Assembly (NCBI GenBank): GCA_900660155.1
Contig: CABFPE010000003.1
Location: 3,508,325-3,572,324, forward strand
Origin: Hofstenia miamia
Taxonomy: Eukaryota > Xenacoelomorpha > Acoela > Hofsteniidae
Direction of reading: 5' to 3'
DNA length: 64,000 bases
Part shown: in pieces, positions 37,374 through 51,900 of the stretch
Layout of the letters: every line of letters begins with the position of its first letter
How positions within the stretch are numbered: the stretch's first letter is position 1
Made by a program: the position numbers and the translations under genes
Notes under the pieces: model-generated
Told to the model about the DNA's origin: nothing
What the model saw: only the letters and a program-made list of their open reading frames with translations
Databases searched by the model: none

Positions 37374-37693
37374 ATGAGGAAGTCTGTGAAACTGAAAAAG
37401 TGCCCATCAGAAACTTTGACCTTTTGGCAAAAGCTGGTGCTGGCTGTTGGAGCGGGTCCTCTCTCTTTGTCGCTAGTCACTAGTCTTGTCTACATTCAGA
37501 GCTATTTATTGGAAACAGCGGAAGTTAAACCAACTTACGTTAGTATTATTTTATTCTCTGCGAGGGTGTTCGATGCAATGACCGATCCAGTGGTCGGAAG
37601 TCTAGTTAACAAATCACAATCGCGGCGGAATAATCTTCGTCTGTGGATGGGTTCTTCACTCCCTTTTCTCATCATTTTCTATTGTATTTTGTG
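37374..37693 (+). CDS. MFSD2-like MFS transporter, first coding exon
   Basis: This exon encodes the N-terminal part of a major facilitator superfamily transporter of the MFSD2 / GPH cation-symporter branch. Vertebrate MFSD2A moves lysophosphatidylcholine lipids with sodium across the plasma membrane; the substrate here is not shown by sequence. It gives 106 codons plus two bases. A short basic N terminus (MRKSVKLKKC) leads into TM1 (about residues 20-46). Then comes LLETAEVKPTYVSIILFSAR and the family motif FDAMTDPVVG (residues 66-75), whose two aspartates (67, 71) lie where MFSD2 proteins bind cation. A further hydrophobic helix spans about 95-107. The ATG at 37374 is the first in-frame ATG; the frame is open back to a stop at 37218-37220. 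A pyrimidine-rich, acceptor-like stretch ending in CAG at 37291 suggests an upstream untranslated exon. A GTAAGA donor follows at 37694. The family is confident; the exact start is less so. Confidence 0.85.
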
Positions 37694-38071
37694 GTAAGAA
37701 TTTATATTGTTAATCTTGGAACTAACTTAAAATTTTTGAAATATATTTATTAGCTGAAATTTTTAATTGTCGGCCCTATTCAAATTTGACTAAATGAATT
37801 GGGCTTGGAATCATGATTAGTTACTTTAGCAAATCTCAATTATAAACATATAGTGCTGGTTCTAATGATCGAGACGGTTTAAGTTGAATCGAACTTTTAT
37901 CAAATTCGCCCCTGTACTGTATATATCAATTTTACATTAATTTTATTTAATTCTTATAACTACACGTTGAATTTGAAGCATAAGCATTTAATACACCGTG
38001 AATAATTTCCAATTATTGTCAACCATTTCCAAACGTGATTGAAACGTGTTGAAGGATTTGGCTATTTGAGG

Positions 38072-38100
38072 CTTGTACACTAATATTTAGAGTGTACAAG
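38072..38100. repeat. Short perfect hairpin
   Basis: CTTGTACACT and AGTGTACAAG form a perfect 10-bp stem with a nine-base loop, inside the MFSD2-like gene's intron. No function is indicated. Confidence 0.6.
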
Positions 38101-38955
38101 TAGTTATTTTAAACAGTGGGTTAATTTAAGAGTGTCGAATTTAATTGCTTTTTGGTTGAAAGAGCGCCATGGTTGAATACGTTTTCGTGTCATTTCCCTA
38201 GATAAATGACTTTTGTTAATGTCTTGTATAGAGCTATATTCAATCTTTCTTTTCCCGCAACACGCGTTTTATCAATTCTGATTTCTTGCTAATTTGATGT
38301 CTACTCCGATGCGTATGTGGAAATTTGATTGTTGTGAATGACCAAAGGGTTCTTTAATGGACATTCACAATGTTTTGTATTTTCCACATTGCGAGCAGTT
38401 CATTTAGTTATAGTGACGTGTGCTTAGAGACATGGTGTAATGTCAGGCCAACTCCTCATCTGATTTTTTGGATTTAGAATTTTATTGAAAGAGTTACATG
38501 CATTTTAGGAACCATTTTTTTTGCAATGTATTTTCTTGTTATATATCACTCGATTAGATACAATCCAGATTCATCCTTCAAATTCACAGTCATACTCACA
38601 TCACTGGGTTTTCCAAAAAGCGACGACCTTATTTTTTATTATCTTTATTTATAAACCCCAAATTCTTCAATTTATATATATATATATGTCCAGTGTTTTA
38701 TGTAAATTTATTGAAGATTTTAAATGCGCTGTGGAAGCCTAAATGGATACTCTGTCCAACTCTATGTTATGATTATTGAAACAAAAATGCTTGTATTTAT
38801 AATTTACAGGCAAAGTGAAGAATTTTTAATTTAAGTTTTTAGTCAACGAACAGCATTAAAACCAGACGAAGCTTATATGATCAACATAAATTTAAAGAAT
38901 GATAATAAAATTTAGAAATAATATTACTTAATATCAAGTAGTTGGTTGCGTCTGA

Positions 38956-39109
38956 CCAGAGGCTAAGGAACAGGGGTGGCTGGGAGGACTCCAGCCCTCC
39001 CAATCGTTGTTTTTTTGCATCAATTCATCTTAAATTTGAGAAATTGAAGCTTTGTATAGGAAGGACCTCAGTTCAGCCCCTCCAATAATAATATTGTTCC
39101 TTAGCTCTT
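38956..39109. mobile_element. Small hAT-like miniature element
   Basis: The ends AGAGGCTAAGGAAC and GTTCCTTAGCTCTT are inverted copies, enclosing about 154 bp with GGGAGG/CCCTCC arms. Flanks GCGTCTGA and GCGCTTGA agree at six of eight positions. It lies in the MFSD2-like gene's large intron. Confidence 0.55.
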
Positions 39110-39521
39110 GCGCTTGACTTTGTTTGCATCATTAAAAAAATCGTTAAAATATATTATTAAAATTAATGCTAGGTGGAGTTTGTGTCACGCACCTGTTGTT
39201 GTTTTCGCTAATCTTTAATTTAGGGATACAACACGCTTATCTCTTTATCAGACTTTAAATTACTTTTGTCATTGAAAAGATTATTAAAGTCATGACAACT
39301 AATTTCATAGCAGAAGTCATTAATTCAGTCGCGAATGTGTTTTGTTTCCTCCGTAATTCATATTCATTTATTGAAGATTGAAATCTGAAAGTTGCCTGAC
39401 AGTGTGTTTTGTATCAAGGAAGTTTTACATATTGCGTCTACCTCCCTCATTAATGTTTAGACCATTTTTTGAAAAGTTTTTAGTGACCCTCAACCTCATG
39501 CAAATATCTGAAAACTAGTTA

Positions 39522-39888
39522 CAGACAAACTTGTCAACGAGGCGAAATTTCTAAGCTCGGCTCGTTCTAATTTTGAGTAAGTTCGGCTCGGCTCGGCTCG
39601 GCTCGCCACATAGAAACTTTCAGTGAGGCTCTTTTTGACTCGATATTTTTTTAAAAAATATTGCTTTCTCAAGGTTTGTTTACAAAGCTCTTCCCATTAT
39701 TTAATAAACATTTCTAAAATAAGATTATAAGAAAGACATATTTAATGAAACAATACGAAAAATTTTCATAATCAATTTAACCAGCAGAACTAGAAATTTG
39801 CTTTGCTTAAAAAAGGCTCGTTTTGTGCTCGTTTTGTGCTCGTTGTATATCTAATGCAGTGCTCAAGCTCGGTTCGTTGACAAATCTG
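39522..39888. mobile_element. CGAGC-rich hAT-like miniature element, copy 2
   Basis: Same family and orientation as the copy at 16624, 367 bp. The ends are decayed (CAGACAAACTTGTCAACGAG left; CGTTGACAAATCTG right), while the AT-rich interior ATTTAATAAACATTTCTAAA is shared. GTTACA occurs at both edges but not as a clean 8-bp duplication. It lies in the MFSD2-like gene's large intron. Confidence 0.8.
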
Positions 39889-39999
39889 GTTACATAACAC
39901 GGTGTGAAACCCAAAACATGTACCTGTTGTTGTTTTTCCTGAATACAGTCATGTTCACGTGAGCAACGTTTTTGCTGTTAACACTTGAATTTCGACTTG

Positions 40000-42900
40000 G
40001 TTTAGAAATGATTAATTTAAGTATATTTGGTTTGAACCATGTTTGTGGGTTTGTTTCCCCTTTTTATACATATTAGATTTTTTATTGGTTAATCATGTAC
40101 TTCTATAATAATTTAGAGAATGATGCTCTATTGGTAAAATAATAGTATTTAGTGAAAACTATAGTCCTGGACAGCTCGTTCATTATTCAAGCCTGTTGAT
40201 AAAGGTTATAGCTATAGTTAAAGCAACATAAAACTAATCTTCAAAGTGAAAGAGATTCAAAATTATCCTGAAGGATTTAGACTCTATACTAAATAGCCGT
40301 GAGATTGTAAGAGTATGGGCGTTTATTACGAATTATCTGATTTAACTCTAAACAGCCTGATGTTGTTCATAAGGATACTTTTTCAAACAATATTTTCCAA
40401 TTTTGGAAATCTTGGTATATTTGGGCTAAAAGGCATTGGTGGGAAGAAGTACTTGAAAATATTACATGTATATTAAAAATTTTAAACACCCTACGTGCCC
40501 CCTCTTCACCTAAGGTTTAGCAATTAACGACATTGATATATATTTTTGTAGACGGCCGATCCTCTTACGTGTTTCCGCGTAATGTTTCTTCTCGTTTGTT
40601 TTCACTTCATTAAAATCTCAATTTCACATTTCCGGCTTAAACCGGGCATCATTTAATTTACAGTGAGGCTATGATAATGCGGTGTTTCACTAAGCAAACA
40701 AGATTGAAGAAATCCCGATCACGAGCTCAGTATGCTTGGGGGTGCCACCATATTTTATAATATAATGATTAGTTCTTGGATTTCAGAGCGTCGTCCCATT
40801 ATTTTAAAGCGCAAACAATTGTAAGCTCTCTTTTATTATTCTTAATGGCTTACTAGTGCGTGCTAATTGATATATGATGAACAAACAGAAAGAATAAATC
40901 ATTAGAAAACCAATTAAAAGCAAGTAAAATATTTATTTCCCTGCAAAATTTCCTTGAACCATCGAAGGAATATGTCTTCTCTTCTAGTTTATCAGACAAT
41001 AAATGTATTCCACTGTCTCATTTTATTTATATGATGGTATAAAAAAGGTCGCCCGCCTGTTTAATTGCTTGCTTGTAATTATTTATGCAGGTGAGGTAGA
41101 TTGTAGAACAACATGCATTCTAAAACTTGAAGTTCAATCAAGTTTTTTTTCAACCAAAAATAGTGATTTTTTTTTCAATCACTCCCTCCACTCAAGTAAA
41201 CTCAATATTGGATAGTTTTCTGAAGTTTTGAATGTCTTTTTTTAGTGTTTTTTCTATGGGCCCCGAAGTAGGTTTTTCAAAGATTGAATGTCTGAGCACA
41301 TATAGCTACTACCGAGTTCTTTTGGAAGACTGTTAAGAACTTCTAACAATTGAAGTGATTATTGGCATTATAGGATAAACCTGACAGCTATGATCAGTTG
41401 TGAGTTATTTTTGAATATCTACATGAGTTCTTTGGTAATAATTTTTGCTACTGCCTAGCAGGTATAAGGCTTAACTGGACATGTAGTGGCAAAAGCCCTC
41501 AATAGCCACTGTTGAAGCTGTGGCAAATACAATTGTATGCCTCGTTTTAATGTGCAGTTGGGAGCTCAGTAGAATTGACTTGTTATAATCACAATGTGTG
41601 TTCTCTCGAATAATTGCTGCTCGATCCTTTGAAGAGTGCAGCAGGAACTGTTTCAGTACAACAGAACTAATTTTATCCAAGAGCGTTTTTTCACGCCAAA
41701 TGAACAAGAACCGGGGAAAATAAATTACTTGATTATAATCACCTTTGTTTGTTGCCTTTGATAACGAATTTATAAATTAGAATGCTTAGATCATTAAGTT
41801 CTGGCTGGTCAATTTTCTATCAATAACACTAGGTTACTATCAATATTTTTTCTAAGTTTTTTAAACTTATTTCGACTATGTTTGCAATCCGACTTGGTGC
41901 TCGGTATTTTAGAAGATTTATCAAAATTTCAGAGAAGCAAGACAGAGCGCAAAATATTAATGGCTAAACTCAATTATTAACGCTAATTACGAATCAAAAA
42001 TTTTTTGAACGTGTTTTTTAAAAATATGTATTTGATATAATATAAAAAGTTTTAAACGTTTCTTTACACTTAGTAGCGGTTCATTTCCAGTGGGACTCTG
42101 GGAGTCCAAATTTTGCATCTTTTGTTTGAGTCCATTCGAAGCAGAAAATATTTTAAAAGTTGATTTGCCAAACTTAAATTAGGCTATTCTAAAGTAAGAT
42201 ACAATTTAATCGGATTCACACAGAGTATTGTCACGCTTGAGTAAATTTAGAAGCACTTTGAAATTTCCAAATTTTTTGCTTAGCCTATTTTATAATGAAT
42301 CTATATTTTAGAAATTTTTTGAGGTAATTAACTTGTTCTTTGGGACTATACCTTTTTCTGGTCTATGACGTGCCCAAAGAACTATAATTATTCAGCGCTT
42401 CCTGGTTGCTTACGAGTTCGAGTCCAGCATACATTTTTTCTTGTTTAAATTTCAAATTCATTCTTAAATGCATCTATTTAGGGGCCTATTGCAAATTTTC
42501 TTAATTCGGAACTCTCAATATACTTATGACATATATTACAATTAGCGTAAAAAACAAAATCTTTCTGTTTTGCTTTGTAGTATACCCAGAGATAGACATT
42601 GGCCGAAAATTTAGACCCAAGAGTCGCCCTGCCCATTTAAATTAATGCTAATTCAGTCCATTTTAAGTCCATTCGTAAGGTACACTTTAAAATTTCTTTC
42701 TAACTTTTCGATTTGCTTAACCGGTTCCAACAATGACACAAACTACTATAACTTTTCCAATAAAACTCTTTGGAAAACAAGTTACATTAGAGGTTGAATT
42801 GCTTTGAAAATATAATGGAAAACTAATAAAATTCCCAGGAAAATTTGTACAAAAAATTATGTTTTTCATGTTGTATCTTGTACAATTTATTTATGATGTT

Positions 42901-45044
42901 TTTTCATGTTTTTCATGTCATGCTTTATCATGTTGATTATCAGGTTACGTTACAGCCCTACCACAGTTGAGCAAATTGTCCATTTACATTTAATAATCAT
43001 GTTTTGATCTAGTGTAAAGTTAAAATCTAACTTCGCCCAAAGCAAGCATTTCCCCTGTCGGGAGCATTTGAAATTTTTGTAGGAGACGCATATTGCGTGG
43101 GTTTTGTTTTTATTAGCATCGTTTAGCATTATTTTACACTTTATGCTGCAATGCTTCGTCAATTATGAATATATTTCGTTTTATTAGTGGTTTATTATTT
43201 TGTAAGTTTCATCAAAAATTGAATTTACTACTTCCGCTACTTAGTACAAATAAGCGTTCCGTACCACATGCTGTTTTACAACCTAATTTCAATATTTCAT
43301 TATGCCCTTAGGAAAAGTGTTTATTGTAAAAGTTTGGAATCAAGATCCGTGCTTACGGCATTATTATACAAAATTTCCATTTACTGCATTCTTAACTTAG
43401 TCTAGAATCCTTCGTCCACATGGGTAGACAGTAGAGATTGGCATCGGGTATCCGATTATACCCGACCCGGTCCATGTTTACCTCATATTGTCACTCCCTA
43501 GTGGACTCGTATATAGAAGTCTCATATCAAAAGTTTGAACCATGTTCTTGGGTCTTGCTTTAGTAATGTTTTAGGAGATATCAAATCTGACTTGGTACCA
43601 CCGTTTTGATACATTTTTCAGGATTCTGCCGTGCCCCTAACAAAAATGCACACTCTCCAAAAGTAAGTTATAAGATTTGGAATAGTTAAAAACTACAAAG
43701 GTAAAGAATGTACACTCTCGAGAAGATCATTTGCATAGAGAAATTTTACCAAAGATCTATCTAAATATGCGCAAGAAAAATTTGGATGAAAAAACCGATA
43801 TTGCAAAATGGCGATCAAGTCTTTTTTATGTAGTTTTTCCCTAACAGATTTCTGAAACTGTTTTGAAGAATCAAATAATTTACAAGTTTTATAAAATATA
43901 ACGAAATTTTTGAAATAATTTTCATGCGAATTCACTATCGTTATTTACGACTTACGTCATCGAATGCATGGCAGACGTCTTAGACTGGATCTGTAACTAA
44001 TTTAAATGTAAATATGGTAATTCCATATTTACGATTTCCCCGAATGCGTTAGCCTTAAGAAATGCATTGAAGTTGTTGATTTTTTGTTTATCACCGAGAC
44101 CCTAGTCTTCATCAAAAATTACCAATCAATGTGTTTTAAATAACTTTCCAAATGCCCCTTCAAATAGTTGCTCCAATTATTTTTCTTTAACCTCTTCACT
44201 GATAAAGGAACAAAAATGGATTATATATTATATTTAACATTTAATAATCCTATTATTCTAGTAGACATATTTTGAAATAGTCATACTTTTTATGGAATTA
44301 AATTACATTCAATTGGAATTCGCTTTGTATTAAGGATTCCCCATGCTCTTGAGCAGTCCTAGGAAATTTTAATGTTGAATATTTTACAGGGGGGGGGGAG
44401 GGGGGAGTGCATCAGTAATAGTTCGAGTCCGGTTTCATACCATTCTCATAAATTTTTGGTCAGATGTGATCTAACAGAGCAACTTCAATTTTACCCGACA
44501 TTGACCAAAGCTATGGGTAGTCTTCTGAAATTCGTAGTCCTAGCTTATTCATTTCTCGTCCCAGCCGCATATTAACCAGTCCCACTACAATATTTGGTCT
44601 CAGCCGTTTTCAATTAATATAGGCACATACACAGTCAACAACTTTGCAAGCAATCGGTATAACTTTGATTGTACAGTCCTAAGGACACTCATGATATGAA
44701 GATTTAATATATTACATTGTAGGCCCCCGTTATCAACCTCGAACAACTTAATCGTTTTGTCAGAGAACAAAATCAACTTCCTTTTCCAAATGACTAGATC
44801 GACACCGAGATGTAAATCACATTGAAAATGTTGAGTTACTTTAAAAGAGGTTACAAAGCAAATCTACTTTCATATAAAACTTTGGAGATAACCAACATGG
44901 AGGTGTGCTCCACATTTGCTGTACTGTACCATAGTCAATGTCTGACTTAATTCTTGTGAAAAACACTGTATATGAATATTTTACAAAATTCAAAAGTCGT
45001 TAGATTTTTATGGTCACCAATGTATATAACTATATACAAATATA

Positions 45045-45083
<39 letters not shown>

Positions 45084-45700
45084 NCGACGAGTATTCTCAC
45101 TAGTTTTGGAAGTCAAAAGCATTTAAAATCTTTGGAAGGTAAATTTAATATGAGGTCATTTAACTGCGCAATTATTACTTTTTGCGACACCCACAGTCCC
45201 TTAGATTTTCAGCGTCGATGTGGTTTATTCGCTGATAATTTTACAAACGATAGTTGCAATTGAAATTCTCTGTAGCACACATAATTTATTTTTAAAAGAT
45301 AAATTGAGACTTGATTTTATCAAATCGAATATATATGACGTCAGATGACTAATTTGAGTGGCCCTTAAGTGGAAATTTCCAGACTGCTGACGCCACATAA
45401 AAGTTGTGTGCTGGTTTTTATTCATTTGTAGATTTATCTTATGGCAATAATTTTACTATACTTAATTAAGTATTTAGATAATTCAAAATTCTTTTGTGAA
45501 CTTAGTGGTAATAGACTGAGTTTCATAATTTGCTTCCACAAAACATGTTCAAGTTCATAAGTTTGATTCAATGGAAAAATTTTGAATAGTTAACTAGAAA
45601 CGGTAGCAGATACTTATGCTTATAATGACACATAAAACCTATTTTTCGCTGAATCATCAAAATTGACGTTTCATTTCTTAGTACCTGCTCTAGGTCAAAT
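40000..45700. other. Intron interior, no gene seen
   Basis: AT-rich intronic sequence. A short GGGTATCCGATTATACCCGA palindrome near 43447 follows TAGAGATTGGCATC, resembling a hAT-like left end. A G-run lies at 44391-44404. Open frames are short and domain-free. Confidence 0.5.
45047..45077. repeat. TA microsatellite with N
   Basis: A (TA)n tract followed by a single N at 45084, probably an assembly join at the repeat. Confidence 0.95.
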
Positions 45701-45796
45701 ATTTTAGACTGCTTTTCAAATTTTTGCTTTCAACAATAGATGACAACCTGGCTGTAGTATTTGCATATCAAATCGAATCACATTTGATATTCGTTT

Positions 45797-46123
45797 CAGG
45801 CGCGGTCCTAGAATTTTTATAAAATGATTGTATATTTGCAAATTATATAAAATTTAATTATATTTTTCAAAAATCTCGATGATCTATGAGGTTCACCACA
45901 AACTTTAAGGTGTGTGTAATACACATGAGAACGAGTCTTTTTCAAACGATTTTAAATCAAGGGAACGCTGAAATTTTTTTTGAAAAAATTGGTTTTTAGC
46001 CTTATGAAAATCACTACAAATTTTTGTGTCAATTGTCACATAAAAGATCCGCAATTTGATATAATGTTTAAATGGTTTTTAAAGGGGGGTTACCGACTCC
46101 CCACCACCATAAAAGCACGCCTG
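45797..46123. mobile_element. hAT-type element with CAGGCG ends
   Basis: The left end CAGGCGCGGTCCTAG and right end AGCACGCCTG form short inverted repeats of the CAGGGGCGG type common in hAT elements. The interior is similar, in order, to 9379-9567 (AAACTTTAAGGTG, GAGTCTTTTT, AAAAATTTTTT and a CACGCC end). No clean 8-bp duplication is visible. Confidence 0.55.
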
Positions 46124-48046
46124 TTTAGTTGTTGTGTGTGAATGATCCATTGCAATATTATTACCAACTCGGAATAATGACGTTCCCAGTTTTTTTTGTT
46201 CTGATCTCGTATTATATTGGAAAAAATCGTATCGAAATTTCAAAAATTTATCTTAACGTGATACTTGATTTTTGTAAAGCCTTCAATATATACTTTTTCC
46301 AGATCTGTATACTTAACTGAGTATATTACAATTGTACATTGAGGTGAGATGTTGAGGTCAACTCTGTATGTTACACAAGAATTCTCCAATGAATTACTAG
46401 GTTTAAAAATTTTTATTGTTGCGCAGGCACATTGGCGATCATAAACTTTTCAACACCATATGTTACAACTTGTTTTTCTAATTTCAAGATCGTTTGTTTT
46501 TTTCACAGCATATTGTCGGTCCTCAGTGCAGGACATGTGTTTGATAAAAAATTGATTATAAGTTTAAATTGCAATTAGCTACATGTAAACAAAGTGCAAG
46601 AGTTCAAAAACAACTTATTACAAATGGCAGATAGTGTTCAGATCGCAAATTGTTGTTATTCAAAAGTTCAGATTTGTCTCAGATAAATTTTGCATATATT
46701 AACTATGCTATCAAAAACTCGTCTTCGCTCATTTTTAAACAGTTTTCACTATGTGTGGAAAATTCATCAGCACCTGGCGGCAGAAATTATTTGCGATTGA
46801 GGATAGTCAGACGAAGAGTCTATCATGTATTTTTAAAGTACGTCATTTGCATTCAGAAGGTCAAGAGAAAAGCGAATCTTAATAACAATGGTGTACAAGG
46901 ATAATTTGATTAACAATTCGTGTATAAATCAAGTAGATTGGAAATGAAAGGGATTTCAAAATTGGTACTTCTAAATATTGTTACTCTCAATTTCCAATAT
47001 GCTGTTTTATGTTTCACTGTGGGCGAAGCAGATTATTTCACTGCGACAACGTTGGACAATCTCTAGCTAGGGACGAGATGTGGATCAATTCACTGGGCTT
47101 GGACTAGTTTTTGAACCCCAATCATAGACCTCGTTTCGCCCTTTGATAATGTGAATGTTACACCCTATTGCAACCACTTTAATCCAAATGTACTTTTAAG
47201 ACTTCAAAAGGTTTAATCGCTTTGATTGGTTTTAAACTAAAACTTTTATTCCAAAGTTAAAAAAATTAGTTCTACATTGGACGCCGACATCAATGTTATT
47301 ATCTAATTCAGTGTACATAAAAACCATCCTTAACTTACTTGATGCTTTCATTGGATATAATTCATTACCATTTTCCAGCATTTATATTATAACCATTTCT
47401 ATTGGCACGTGTAACGATGATTTACAAAGCATTGTTTTAGGAGTAATTATTTAGATAATTTATTTTCTTCCCTATTGAATGAATGAGTTTGCTGTCTTCC
47501 AAAGATTAATGACCAAGTAGAATTTTAAAGTAGCTTCCCTGGGCATAATTCAGCCTTTAGTTGATAGGTAACATTCATTCTTAAATACGATTCTTACATT
47601 TTACTTAATGCCTTAGGCTTGTATTTGTTGTGAAAACTACAAAGGAGAAGTATTCAATTGGTTCTACTCGAGCGCAATCGGGTTTTAAGATCGGGCGTTT
47701 TAAATATTTGTACAACATTGTCGACATAAGATTTTTACCGAGACGCAGTATAACTTTGGACTATTGTGAGTTGAAGTGTGATGTTTACCCGGCCACGTAC
47801 ACAAGGCCGGTGTTAAAATTTTAGTGTATCGAAAATTAATAACTAACTTGATAAAATTCGATAATTTTATCTTTTGCTTTCTTATATTTTAAAATATTGA
47901 ATCAAAAATTATAGTGCACTTAATTTTTTCACATCCATGGAACATAGTCTCCTGGGCATACAATTTCTCCTGCTGTTTTATGAATACTCATTACTCAATG
48001 GTACCCATTTAGCTATACCCATTGATTTTCATGAGTATATCTATAT

Positions 48047-48626
48047 CATGGGTGGAACCGGTTAAGATTGAGGTTCTGAAATTAAATGCCAGTTGACCGG
48101 CTTTTGACAAAAAACTGAAATTCAATAATTGTATGGGAATAACAATTCAAAAAGAAATTTATTCATATTTTCTATTAAGATGTCTACATTAATATTACCC
48201 TAACAACATGGTTGGCCTGTCTTAAACACGAACTGTTAAAACATGTTTTAAACAATATTTAAAACAACTGTTTTTTTGCATATTTTTTGAAATGTTTTTT
48301 CCAAATGTATATAGAACCGTAAAACTTGGGTTTTGTTTGTGTATGCAACGAAAAATAAATGTCGATAAGTTTATCATAATTCAAGGTTTGCTGCTATATG
48401 TATTTTTAGTAAAATTTTAGTACCTTGATGATGGCCTAAGAGCATTGTTTTACACGTTTAAAACGTTATTTTTGGAAAAATACACCTTTTTGCCAACCCT
48501 GCCTAACAAGTACAATTATAGTTTTGATAATTTCAATTATTGATTTTTAAAATTTATGCCATTTTACCGGTTCAAATATCTCGACCCGACCCAGCAGCAG
48601 TTTGAACCCAACCGGTTCTAACCATG
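48047..48626. mobile_element. Inverted-repeat element with AACCGGTT ends
   Basis: The element (580 bp) begins CATGGGTGGAACCGGTT and ends AACCGGTTCTAACCATG, inverted with a few mismatches. CCGACCCAGCAG-type sequence lies inside the right end. No convincing target duplication or coding capacity. It is probably related to other ACCGG-rich hAT-like elements here. Confidence 0.6.
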
Positions 48627-48641
48627 TATGACTTTATTAGC

Positions 48642-48972
48642 CAGACTTGTCAACGAGCCGACATTACCCAGCTCAGCTCGTTTAAATTTTGTGTAAGTTC
48701 GGCTCGGCTCGCCACGTAAAATCTTTGAATAAGGCTCGTTTTAGTTCGTTATTTTTTTAAAAATATTGTGCTCAAAGAATTTTTTACATAGCTCTTCCTA
48801 TTATTTAATAAACATTTCTTAAATAAGATTATAAGAAAGGCATACTGACTGCAAAAAATAAGAAAAATCTCCAAAATCAAATTGAACTTGCTTTGTCTAA
48901 AATAGGCTCATTTTGTCCTCGTTGTATATCAAATACTGTGCTCAAGCTCGGCTCGGCTCGTTGACAAGTCTG
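48642..48972. mobile_element. CGAGC-rich hAT-like miniature element, copy 3
   Basis: A 331-bp copy with CAGACTTGTCAACGAGC at the left and GCTCGTTGACAAGTCTG at the right. Flanks TTATTAGC and TTATCAGG match at six of eight positions, consistent with an aged 8-bp target duplication. It starts 15 bp after another inverted-repeat element ends. Confidence 0.85.
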
Positions 48973-48999
48973 TTATCAGGCCTTCTTGTATTAGTAAAA

Positions 49000-51900
49000 A
49001 AATTTCAAATAGCATATGAATCGACCTTTAAGAAAATGCTGAATCTCTAGCTACGTCAGTGCGCCTACCCTAAAAAATGTTTGAAATTTTAGATATCACT
49101 GTCTATGTGTAATGACTAACATAATGAATCAGTGTGAATAAAGTTGAGCTGAACCAAAGTAGCAATTTTGTGTAATAATGATTTATTTTTAAAATTCACG
49201 CGGGAACAAAGTTGATTGGATTCACGTTACTGGATAAGTTCAAATCCATTGACGTAAATGTTATTTAAACAGTTCGCCTCAGGTTTCGTTTTACGGTTTG
49301 CTAATTAAAAATAATTCCTCCTTTACATTTCACAGAATCCAATTTCATTTAACAATCTGTTCAGAATGGTGTTTTTTGAAAGTGTTTTCTTAAATTTTCA
49401 ATGGCAATTAGCTTGATATATGATATTCCACTGTCCCAGGGGTGATGCAATATTCACCTGACGAGGACAGCTTTTAAAAGTAATTCCCCGTTACATTCAC
49501 TAGTATTAATTGCCAAGTGTTGCGGCCTACTATTTTCTGAATTTCATCCTAGATTTGGAAGAGGAATCCAGAGATTTGATGGTTTATTGCAAACCAAGAA
49601 GTAGATTAGTAGTTACAACTATATGCATTACAAAGGAACATTATATATTGAAATCGAGTAACCTTCACCTTTCACACTTTTGTTCAACTGATAGTTGACA
49701 GGCCACCTTGAATTTTATGACATTAATTATTTAATGATATATGTATAATTACAAATTTTGGCTAACTGCAATATTTAATGATCTTGATGAGTCTATGTGC
49801 CTGGACAATACTCGAGATTTGAAATCTTACTTGACTCGAATTTTATAAGAGTGTTTGATCCAAACAAAGATATCCTGATTCGCAGGGCGGGCCATACTCT
49901 CTTCCCTACATGCAGCCCCAAACTGTCTCTACCATCAACGTAAACTAAACATCCCTATTAGAAATTTACCCGAAGAAATTTTTGGAAGTGAAAAATATGC
50001 ACTGAATAGAGAGAATTTACTTTGATTCGAAGTGTAACAAGTGCTTTGCTAGTTTCATCAATTTTAGTATTTTCTTGAGGTAGTTTAAGCATTTTATTAT
50101 TCTTGAATAATTTAAAAAACCTTTTCTATTTACATTATCTTCTTTGCTAGGGTATCAAAGAGGACGCAAGAGACAATGTCTCCACTAACCATTCTCTCGT
50201 TCACTTTATCACAAGTTTATTTGACATGATAAGAAGTAAGCTTTTTGAGAACAAAATCAATTTGTTGCGGGCTTTTACAATTGCAGATGTTATTTAGACA
50301 ACATTCCTCATCGTATTTACCAAGAAACCTAAAATTATCTTGGGATTCAGTGTTGTTTACTCAAAATCTAGTTAATATTTGTTTTGCTCATATGCTATAC
50401 AATGTTCACTTCAGTTGTCAAATTTGTCTCTGCACACGCTAATTTGATGGGATATTTGACAATGCGTAATGTTTTGTTATTTATTGAGAGCAGTCAACCG
50501 CTGCCAAACAATAAATATTTTCATTCATTTTCGCATTTCGCATTGTCAATCACATACTTTTGAATTTGGAATTGATGGGGCCCCAACTACAAACTACAAT
50601 ATTCTAAACTAGCTGGGAGTACATAATAGTTTGCAATCTTACTAATTTGAATCTATAGGAGCACACTTTTTTATGAAAATCAATTAAGGACATTTAAAAC
50701 AAGGGATTGGAATACTTGAGATCATTCACCGATGCAGAAAAATTTTAATTGCAAAGAAAGGCGTAAGTGGGAATTTTTTGGTGATCAAAGACCTAAATAT
50801 ATTTTTAAATTTTTAAAATTTTTAAATGTCTCTCGGTAATTCTTATAAAAATGTGCATAGAATTTTCTTTTTTTGTTTTTCCGTTTTCAAATTCACTAGC
50901 ATCAATTCTTTCTATACATTTTATGACATTTTGAGAAATTTTCGGGTTAACATCGTAAGATGAAGTTGTTGTTTGATGTTTTGAAAATTTTGATAGGTAA
51001 TCTATTTTTCAGCCTGTATGTATATATTTATATATAACAAGAAGGGACTTTTAGTATTATATTGTAGTAGTATTGTCGCACATTTCTTAATTATCATCCC
51101 TATGAAAATGTAAAATGCTGTCCCGCAATGACACAATAATTGTACCTTGTATTGGAATTATTGTTAGGTACAACTACTGGATGAACACCCCTGGTAACAA
51201 AGCGCCTTGTGCGCCTCCTTCACGAAGTGTCTACCATTCTATTTCATTGCGTATGTAGTCATCCTTAAAGCGGCTTCTAATCATGTCTTTGTAATACGGG
51301 GATGTGTGGGCGCCTGTTAACAATTTCTCAATGAATAGTGTAACTTTTTAGAGAATAGACAAGTAAATAATTCCTTTCTACTCCTAAAATCTACCTTCTC
51401 AGACAGCGCGGTAGCAATTCGGTTTTAGTGAGAACCAACGCTTACAATACTTGGTTTATTTCCCCACGCCAATCATTTGGAATGGGCGCTTTAGCTGACA
51501 ACCTGAATCTAGTTCCACCATACCTCTTATCTCCAATTAGCTTCTCAATTAGGCTAAAGCACGCTTTCTTCCTTCATTTATAAACTCTTTTCCCCAAAGC
51601 AATCACAAATTATTTCTTGGAATTGAATAACTGCTGCAACATTTCTGCGTTACAACGATTAACGCGAATACGTAAAACACATTTGAATTACGTCACTCGA
51701 TCAGTGATCACAATTACTCGAGTTTAGCACGAAATTGGTTGAATTTTATCTAAATCTAAAATTGGTTGGAGTATTGTTTTTCGTGCAACACCAGGTCTTG
51801 GGTTTAGTCTTGGGCCACCCCCAGTCCCAATGCTCTTTGAAATTGAATGTTTCTAGACTAGTAAAAAATTAATATCTTATAGGGAATATAGTATATTTAG

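Noticed and set aside
42405-42432. tRNA T-arm-like string GAGTTCGAGTCCAGC
   Set aside because: I could not fold a matching acceptor, D-arm and anticodon arm upstream, so no tRNA or tRNA-derived SINE is claimed.
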